NCBI RefSeq assembly: GCF_000002595.2
Contig: NC_057004.1
Span: 6,794,248 to 6,858,247, forward strand
DNA from: Chlamydomonas reinhardtii
Lineage: Eukaryota > Chlorophyta > Chlorophyceae > Chlamydomonadales > Chlamydomonadaceae
DNA length: 64,000 nt
Direction of reading: 5' to 3'
Shown: positions 57,001 through 64,000 of the stretch, piece by piece
Position numbering within the stretch: the first letter of the stretch is position 1
How the letters are laid out: every line of letters starts with the position of its first letter
Position numbers and translations under genes: made by a program
Notes under the pieces: generated by a model
Databases searched by the model: none
Seen by the model: the letters and a program-made list of their open reading frames with translations, nothing else
What the model was told of the DNA's origin: nothing

Positions 57001-58454
57001 TCACTCGCCCTTGCCCTCGCTGCCCTTCCACATGGCCGATGCCGCGGTGGTGCCCTCCGCCGTCACGTCCGCCAGGAACTGTGCAAGCTTGGGCTGCACG
57101 CCGCGCAGCGCGCTCAGGCACAGCACAAGCACCGCTATCAGGCCTGCATTCGGGGCACCGCAGCTCCAGTAAGTCAGTAAACTTCACCGCCCCCTCTTGT
57201 ACCCGTGCTTTGCCGCCCCCTCTTGTACCCGTGCTTTGCCGCTCTAAAGAGTCCTCCCCAACCCCACAACCTCACTGTCCATCGCAACGGTGCCAGTCAC
57301 GTGCGTGAAATAAGCACCATATCCAGTCCTGCAGATTTCGTGCGCATGCCCGACACCGCGCCCACCCTGACGACCACGTACGTGCGACAGGACGCCGCAG
57401 CCGCGCGGCACTCAGTGACTCGGTCCACTCACCGATGGGGAAGAGCACGTACAGGCCGCGGTCCAGGTCCACATCATTGCGCGTGTCGAAGCGGTAGTGC
57501 ACGAGCACGTGTTTGGGCCAGTGCGTCACGTTGTGCAGCTCCGACACCAGCACCGGGTGCCGCTGCTTGTACTCCTCCGGCGCGTCCAGCACCTGCGTGG
57601 CCGCAGGCGTCAAGTTGCGGCGTCGCGCTTAGGTGCTAAACCATAAGGACGTTGGGTGGATGGGCACCGTGCATATGTGTGCGGGATTGTGTGACGATGA
57701 CCGCGGCCACAACACGCCGGCGCATACACGCTATTTGAAGACCGGGACTCGGGAGGCACTGTTGCACCCGTGCACGGCGCCGCCCCAAGCCCGACTCACC
57801 GCCGCAGTTGCCCCTAGCAGCTCCTCCCCCGACCGCCGCAGGGTCACTATTATGAGCGGTACTGCCGGCGCTCCCTCGCCCAGCAGAGGCAGCCACGGCG
57901 TGAGGTGCCGGTCGCCTGCAGGAGGCAAAGACGCCGCGGCAGGTGTTCAGTCGCGCAGGAGCACCTGGCTTGCCATCGGACGCAAGTGGTTATTCAAGGT
58001 CTGTCCAGCACGCACCGTCGAACGAGAACTGCAGCTTGTAGGTGTCACCCTTGCCGAACGCAAGCTGCGGCTTTGGGATGGGCACCGCCACCTGTGCAAA
58101 CCCAGGGGTTTCCGTACGTGTGAGCAGGCAGGCCCTGTTCAAACCTCCACGGAGTGGTGCCGCCCGCGTGCACCCCCGCCGGTCGTGACACTGCCGCACT
58201 CACCAAGCGGTCGATACCAAACCGGGGACAGTGCTGCCCCAGCAAGTCCTGCCAGTTCGTCCGCGACTGCAAATGTTGATTGCTAGTCAGCAACGCCACA
58301 ACAAAAGTTGCCGTGAGCATTGTGAGCCTACCTGATGGAATTGCGCTTTCCTTGATGTGTGGATGTAATCACCGTCACGAAAGGTTGTAGCGAGCGCCAA
58401 GGGCGACAGCGAGGCAAGGACCGAAAGCAGAAGCAAGGGGATCGAGGCTGCCAT
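57001..58454 (-). CDS. Single-pass membrane protein of unknown function, signal peptide plus C-terminal TM
   Basis: Six exons: 58454-58332, 58266-58204, 58091-58016, 57915-57800, 57592-57433, 57143-57001; 226 residues, all in frame. A signal peptide is clear (MAASIPLLLLSVLASLSPLA LA). The lumenal part reads FRDGDYIHTSRKAQFHQ, TNWQDLLGQHCPRFG, YKLQFSFDGDRHLTPWLPLL, PLIIVTLRRSGEELLGATAA and HNVTHWPKHVLVHYRFD; the last holds an NVT glycosylation sequon. A membrane helix at about residues 172-195 (YVLFPIGLIAVLVLCLSALR) is followed by a short tail. The blocks look like a conserved family of plants and protists, but I cannot name it and assign no function. An ER or secretory-membrane location is inferred from the topology signals. 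Confidence 0.8.
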
Positions 58455-60209
58455 TTCTGTCCTCCCCACACGATGACTTGCTTTGCAGTGAGAAGCTAAT
58501 GACCATGAGCTAGAGTTATGCATACATAACCAAGTCATCGACAAAAAACAGGAAGAAGCATTCAGCCTTTCAAGGCGTGCAACATCTCGCCGTTATTGTA
58601 GTTTGTTTACGTCGCGCTGCTTTTACGTGTAGGTCGATAGATAGAGGCAGGCTATGGCTGCTGGCGGGGTTTGGTTGGCCTGGGGGAATGATGGGGCGGC
58701 GTGTCATTATGCATCCCCTTCCGCAGGGGATTTCCGCATACTTCCCCTGCCTGCCGCCCACGAAACTTTCTGTGCCTGCCCAAATTTCTCTGGGCGTAGA
58801 TGGCGTGGGAGGGGTCATCTACGCTGTGTAGATGCGGGGGGCCTAAAGCCATCTACGCACTGCACAGTTGCCCTCCCCACAGGCCCACATGTCTGCGAGG
58901 TTCAACTCTGTCTCCAACCGCCAGCGGTACTGTAACACGCTGAATACGGCGATACGCTCGCACACCAGCACCAGTACGCTGGGAAAGTACGTGTCCGCCC
59001 CCTGGGGGCCTGATCGCACAGCTGCGCACAGCGAGACGATGACAAGCACCCCCCCACAATAATGACGAGTGTTGCGGAACTAATGCGTACGCAGACCAGA
59101 GCGGAAGGCGGAGTGGGCTTGCAGGCGGCACGAGATTAGGCAGTCCCCCCCCCCCCCCCACACACACATGCACGCACGCGCACAGACGCACGCGCACACA
59201 CACAAACTGTGAAACCAAGCACGTCCGTTGCTTTGCCACCCGTCCCGTCGCGCCCCAATCCCAGTTCTCCTCAATCAGCAAGGCCAGGGCTGGAAGAGTG
59301 CAGATGAAACAGGGCCCGCGGCATTTGTGTGCCGTGTGCCCAGGGCTCCGGTGACACATGGACAACCTCAGCAGAAGCAAACGGAGCAGATAGCTATCCT
59401 TGGCGGGCTGGGCGGTGCATGCGCGGAACGAACCTCTCAGGCCCCCACTCACGCACCCTCGCTGCATAAGCATCTTGTCAACAGACGGCGTTGGAACCCC
59501 ATACGCCTGCCTCTTCACGGCTCCGTCTTTGCTACCCTGACGTTTTCCCCAACCTTCGCCGTCAACCAGGCTCACGTAATATTACAAGATGGCTACGCCA
59601 CCGCCGGTTTGCCGGACGCCACGTCCGACACATACGGACCTACAACTCCACAGAGCATCTGCTCGTGTCCCAAGCCGCCACATACCTACTGCGCTACAGT
59701 TCTCACGTTACCAAGCATCTATCTGAAAAGTCTTGTCGGTCGGCGGCCGATAGGCAGCATCCAGGTCCCGAGGTGCCACGTTGCAGCACCACCAAGCCGG
59801 CACGCCCGGCGGCACGCACCCACGGCGCACACCCTCCCCACCGGCGCCTTCCCCAAACGTCACCGCATTCCAACATCGGATATATCCTACCTACGTCTGG
59901 TTGAACTATCTCTACTCACAATCACACAGGTCACAGGTCAGATGTTAAGCTGTAACGTCCCTGAGGGACCGCTGCTCTCCTGTCCAGAGCTCCATACCAG
60001 ATTACGAGATCCACTTCTTCACGTACCTGCAATAGAGCAGAACCGACGGGGTTAGCATGCAAGAAAACTAGTTGTGTTGGCCATCACCGACACCTCGACA
60101 GTCATCGTGGCGGCACAGCGGCCACAGCCCAGCAACCCGAAAACCCCAACATTCGCTAGCGCATTAATCAGTGCTTCCCAGCGCGCGCTTTCGCGGCCCC
60201 ATGCGCAAC
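58455..60209. other. Intergenic, COX2B 3' side
   Basis: Contains a small hairpin CATCTACGCTGTGTAGATG near 58817-58835, an exon-like but isolated - strand stretch at about 58870-59020 (reading YFPSVLVLVCERIAVFSVLQ), and a poly-C/CA-rich run at 59146-59200. No complete gene model could be built. The rest shows nothing I can support. Confidence 0.4.
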
Positions 60210-60650
60210 TCACTCGGTCAGGAACTGACGGGGGCTGATGGCCTCCACCACGATAGGCATGAACGAGTGGTTCGCGCCGCAGAGCTCAGAGCACTGGCCG
60301 TAGAAGACGCCCTCACGGTTGATGGACATCCAGACCTGGTTCAGGCGACCCGGCACCGCGTCCATCTTCACGCCCAGAGCAGGCACAGCCCAGCTGTGCA
60401 GCACATCCGAGGCGGTCACCAGCAGACGGATGAGGGTGTTGGTGGGCAGCACGAGGCGCTCGTCCACCTCCAGAACGCGCAGCTGGCCCGGCTGCACCTC
60501 CGTGAGCATGTAGCTGTCGAAATTGTAGGAGATAGGCACCGACGCGGGCACCTTGGACAGCAGGGCATTCTTAATGCGGTCCTTGAGCTCAGCACGGAAC
60601 GAGGGGTCCGCCTTGAGCTTCTCCTTCAGCTGGTCCTTGCTCTCAGACAT
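60210..60650 (-). CDS. COX2B: Cytochrome c oxidase subunit 2b (CuA domain half), mitochondrial
   Basis: Intronless, 146 residues, ATG at 60650 ([18 protein letters not shown]) and stop at 60210. It encodes the intermembrane-space CuA domain of cytochrome oxidase subunit II without the two membrane helices. [20 protein letters not shown] leads into [19 protein letters not shown], then [20 protein letters not shown]. All CuA ligands are present: the His of LHSW, both Cys and the Glu of CSELC, the His and Met of NHSFM. In chlorophycean algae cox2 was split and both halves moved to the nucleus as COX2A and COX2B. COX2B has a hydrophilic charged N-terminal extension instead of a cleaved presequence, as here. 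It must pair with COX2A, which is not in this window. Confidence 0.97.
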   Translation of the reverse strand: MSESKDQLKEKLKADPSFRAELKDRIKNALLSKVPASVPISYNFDSYMLTEVQPGQLRVLEVDERLVLPTNTLIRLLVTASDVLHSWAVPALGVKMDAVPGRLNQVWMSINREGVFYGQCSELCGANHSFMPIVVEAISPRQFLTE

Positions 60651-61103
60651 TTTTACGCTCCGGGACGGCCCGTTCTAGCTGAAGATGTATGCTAATGCCT
60701 TTTGTGGAACACTACAAGGCTCAAACTGTTGCATTTGGGCGTGTTGAAGAAAACTGCAATGTGTACCGGCCCGATTACGGGTCCCCGCGCGTCACCGACT
60801 GTGCGAGAAAAATGCACAACGTGCAACTTAATGTAAGATACCACCAGAAGCTTACACCTGGCATGCCGTCGCACTGCACCTAAACAAAACGGCCGCAACT
60901 CCCTCCATCCACCATGGTGGTCACCTTTTGAGACCCCCTGCCTGGTGCGCACCCTCGTTGCCCTCCGCCTCGTCAAGTCCGCCAACCCCTCATTCTGCGT
61001 TGCCAGGCAACCATCGCGAGCAGTCACGCTTGCGCGTACCTGCTATGTACATTCAAAACGTCGTGCAAGACCACCTCCTGTCCCTCCCCACTCTCGCCAC
61101 CCC
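60651..61103. promoter_or_regulatory. Intergenic: COX2B promoter side and NUP50 3' UTR
   Basis: The 453-bp gap upstream of COX2B also receives the 3' end of the - strand NUP50 gene. No motif stands out. Confidence 0.35.
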
Positions 61104-63885
61104 CTACTCCTTCATCTCCTCCTGAAGCTTGAGGACCACTGCCTCGAAGGCGCGGTTCTTGCCCGCAGCTAGCTGGAACAGCGCCGCGTTGAGCTGCGAG
61201 AAGCGAGCAGCAGCAGAGACACGTGGGAGGGGAACAAGGGTAAGGAACCAATCCATGTCATACACCACAATCAACATGCATGCACACCATGCCGTAAATG
61301 CCAGAACTATGAAACAGGCAGAACCACAGGTATTCGCAGCCGCATTGCGCTGGCCGGATGCCAACCTACCGCGGGCGGCGAGTTGCCGTCGGGGCTCCAT
61401 GCGGCGGTGAAGGCCACGCTCTTCTGCTTGTCGCTCACCACCAGCTTCATGGTCTTGTTGAAGTACGCTTGGTACAGGCAGCGGCCCTGTCGCAAGGAGG
61501 AGGGCGTAGCACTTAACTGTTGTCCGGCAGGCCCGTACCATTTACGATACACGCGTGGCATTGTTCAAGGTATGCCCAACGCGTGGGTGTTGTAACGGTG
61601 ATGGCACGCCGCACTTACCGACTCGGTGAAGAGCGCGATGTAAGGCTTGGCACCTTCCGTTTTGGCCTTGCGCACCGAGAGCATGCCGATGCCCTTGGAC
61701 TCCCAGCTCGTCACCTTGCCTTCAGCATTCTTCATCGGCACCTGCAGCCGCGCCTTCTCCTTGAACAGGAGCTCCACATTGTCGTCCACCTGCAGTTTTG
61801 CACGTGGAATATGGTACTGGTCATCCGACCTTCTGTCTGTGGACATCCACCCCCACCAGCCTCACATCGCGACTAAGGACAACCCCTCAAATTCAAGACG
61901 GTACCCCGCCCTGCGACCTGCCATGGCAACCCGAACCCAGCGCCCCCAGGCCCCACCCTAAGCCCCTTAAGTACCGCTCGCCCCTACCTTGAGGCTGGGC
62001 TCCTTCGCGCACTCGTCCTGCGGCTCCGGCTCCGCATCGCCGTCGTCGTCGCCGTCACCACCGCCACCAGCCGCCGCACCGCCAGCCGGCGCGGCCCCAA
62101 AATTGAACGCCGGCGCCGCGCCCGCTGCAGCGCCACCAAAGGAGAACGCCGGTGCGGAGCCCGCTGCCGCTGCGCTGCCGGGCGGCGCCAGGAATCCGAA
62201 CGCCGGCGCCGGGCCTTTGTTGCTGCTTTCCCCATCCTTGCCCTTGCCCTTGTCGGCTGCCGCTGCGCCGAAGGTGAAGGCAGGCGTAATGCTGGTGGTG
62301 GCGGCGGCCGAGCTGCTGCTGCCGCCAAAGATAGACCCCGCCAGAGCGGCCGAGCCGGCGGCGGCGGCACTGCTGCTGCTGCTGCCGCCAGCCGCAGGCG
62401 CGCCAAACGAGAAGGCAGCCGGGGCAGAGACGGAGGCAGGGGCAGTGCCCGCGTCAGCTGGCTTGCTAGCTGCCGCGGCAGCCCCAAAGGAGAACAGCGA
62501 CTTGGGCGCGGCGTCGCCAGTGGCCCCCGTGGTCACGGGGGCCGGCGCACCGAAGCCGGCGGCACCGAAGCCGCCGATACCCGAGGTGCCCGCGGGAGCG
62601 CCAAAAGAAAACCCGGGCCCGCCACCACCCTCCTTTTCCTTCTCCTTGCCCGATCCCGCTGCATTGGCAGCTGCGGCGCCGAAGCTGAAGGCAGCTTTTG
62701 CAGCGACCTCCTTGCCCTTATCTGCATCAGCGCCGGCGCCCGCCCCGGTGGCGGTCGATGTGGTCGGCGCGCCGAACGAGAAGCCGCCGGTGGTGGTGGT
62801 TGTGGCGGTGGGGGCGGCGGCGGGCGCAGCGGCAGTTGGCGCAGGGGCACCGAACAGCGACGGTGCGGAGGCGGTCGGCGCGATCGATGATGTGCCAGAT
62901 GGCGAGGAGGAGGCAGCGCCGGTTCCAGAAAAGCCCCCGGCTGCGGTGGGCAGGGAGAGCAGGTCAGGACCGTATGTGATGGTCATGATGCATAGTTTCT
63001 GCCCTCCGTTCCTGCGTGCTTCTCTGCTGGGACCGTCTATAAGTATCAGCCCTAACCAGTAGAACCTGCCTAATCAGGCATGAACTGGCCTGCTAACCGC
63101 CGCATCGCTCCCCGGCAGCCTACCAGGCGCAGGCGACTTGCTGGCAGCCGCGGTTGTTGCTGGCCCGCTGAACAAGCCGCTGGCCGCGGCTGCACCAAAC
63201 GTCGCCGGGGCCTTGGCGAGCGCCTCAGTCGCCTTGTCGGCGTCTGCAAAGCCACGAAGGTCATGGTCATTGTCGCCACACGCCAAGACCACCAGCTGCG
63301 GGTTCCCGAGCGCTGCTGCCGCACTGCAAAGGGCCCGACCGCACAACAAGGCCGCGCCGGTCGTCCTCTATTCCAGGCCCTTGGCCAACCAGCCCTGCCT
63401 GTGTGAACGTTTGCCTCTACGCTCCTACCCTTGGCATGCCCCCCCCCTGTCTCATGGGCCAGCTGAGGCTTTCGCGCGGCGCGCACCTGCTCCGGCCTGC
63501 CTCAGTCCCGCCATACCCTCCGGAGAGAGGAGGTCCGAACAGCTTTCGAGAATCTTGGCGGCGTGCACGATGTAGTCCTTAACGCCCTCGATCCAGAATT
63601 TGTGAGGGTTGGTGCTCGCATTGACGGCAACCCAGCTGCAAGGAAGCGTGAATCCGTTGGCGCGCGAACGTTTGGAGGGTATGCGTCCACTGACAAGCTG
63701 CACACGCACCTGGCAAATTGGCTGTTTAGGCCGCTTAATTGGCTCGCCAGCTGCTCGCGAAGCTCGCCACCGCCTCGGCGCTCCTGCATTGAAAGCCGCC
63801 TGAGCTTGCGTGCCTTGCTGAAAGCTTGCAACTGTTTTACCTTGCCAGATCCACCAATTTCGTCTTCGTGTCGCCGTTTAGACAT
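61104..63885 (-). CDS. NUP50: Nucleoporin Nup50/Nup2-type: FG repeats and RanBP1-like domain
   Basis: Seven exons: 63885-63710, 63635-63487, 63315-63124, 62940-61988, 61789-61619, 61486-61370, 61193-61104; 615 residues in frame. The N terminus is basic (MSKRRHEDEI, KARKLRRLSMQERR), suited to importin-alpha binding. It is followed by a Nup50/Nup2 signature (NPHKFWIEGVKDYIVHAAKI). The middle is an Ala/Ser/Gly-rich FG domain with at least eight FxFG or FG repeats (GGFSFGAPT, LFSFGAAAA, AFNFGAAP). An acidic patch (GDGDDDGDAEPEP) leads to a C-terminal RanBP1-like domain: NVELLFKEKARLQVPMKN, WESKGIGMLSVRK, CLYQAYFNKTMKLVVSDKQK, AFTAAWSPDG. Nup50 sits at the nuclear basket and speeds release of import cargo. 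One acceptor (63312 or 63315) is ambiguous by one codon. Confidence 0.87.
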
Positions 63886-64000
63886 TGCTTTCGTGCCCAA
63901 AACAAGGTGCCAAGCAGGCAAGCAACTGAAGGAAATGCCGTCTGTCACCGTAAAGCCATGTAATTTATGGTTGATAACGATGTGTTGCCAGAATGCCAGA
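63886..64000. other. NUP50 upstream region (window edge)
   Basis: The last 115 bases are the start of the NUP50 5' region on the - strand. Nothing else seen. Confidence 0.4.

Noticed and set aside
58843-59049. Exon-like - strand stretch reading YFPSVLVLVCERIAVFSVLQ
   Set aside because: Looks coding, but no adjoining exons, start or stop could be found. It may be a gene fragment; too weak to annotate.
63074-63486. Arg-rich 138-codon frame overlapping NUP50 exon 3
   Set aside because: Shadow of the coding frame; the spliced NUP50 model accounts for this region.

Overview
The window looks like nuclear DNA of a volvocalean green alga (Chlamydomonas relatives). It is GC-rich, with many short GT..CAG introns and TGTAA motifs downstream of several stop codons. 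It also holds a nuclear gene for the C-terminal half of cytochrome c oxidase subunit 2 (COX2B), long SPPSP hydroxyproline-type tracts, and a non-LTR retrotransposon carrying both RNase H and restriction-like endonuclease domains. All gene models below were built by hand from splice signals, reading-frame continuity and family resemblance; nothing was aligned by software.

Layout. 0.1-4.8 kb: the 3' part of UMP synthase (OMP decarboxylase domain) and a chloroplast pterin-dehydratase-like Rubisco assembly factor (RAF2 type), both +. 6.1-8.0 kb: an unrecognised six-exon gene (-), divergent from a 13-exon SMP-C2 lipid-transfer-type protein with a very long disordered tail (8.6-16.1 kb, +). 18.7-22.7 kb: an ARM-TIR-SAM protein (+). 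22.7-27.2 kb: gene-poor DNA with a TnpB/Fanzor-like C-terminal fragment and a MITE-like palindromic element. 27.2-36.6 kb: a 20-exon gene (-) for a predicted 1,805-residue surface protein: signal peptide, about 700 residues of SPPSP repeats, a CAP/SCP domain, three YfaP/DUF2135-like repeats, a transmembrane helix and a short basic tail.

36.6-43.9 kb is repeat-rich: a 471-bp foldback element, then a 5'-truncated Dualen/RandI-like LINE (-) with a 12-bp target-site duplication, inserted into an unknown open frame (+). 43.9-48.2 kb: a 1,032-residue low-complexity protein with RPxSA motifs (-). 48.9-53.6 kb: an EGY-type chloroplast site-2 protease homologue whose HExxH motif reads HDFGH (-). It is divergent from BCD1, the box C/D snoRNP zinc-finger HIT factor (54.0-56.2 kb, +). 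57.0-58.5 kb: a conserved-looking single-pass membrane protein (-). 60.2-60.65 kb: COX2B (-). 61.1-63.9 kb: NUP50/Nup2-type nucleoporin with FG repeats and a RanBP1-like domain (-).

The genes do not form one pathway; this is an ordinary mixed housekeeping neighbourhood. The most unusual items are the CAP/YfaP surface protein, the ARM-TIR-SAM protein, the HDFGH protease homologue and the layered mobile elements.
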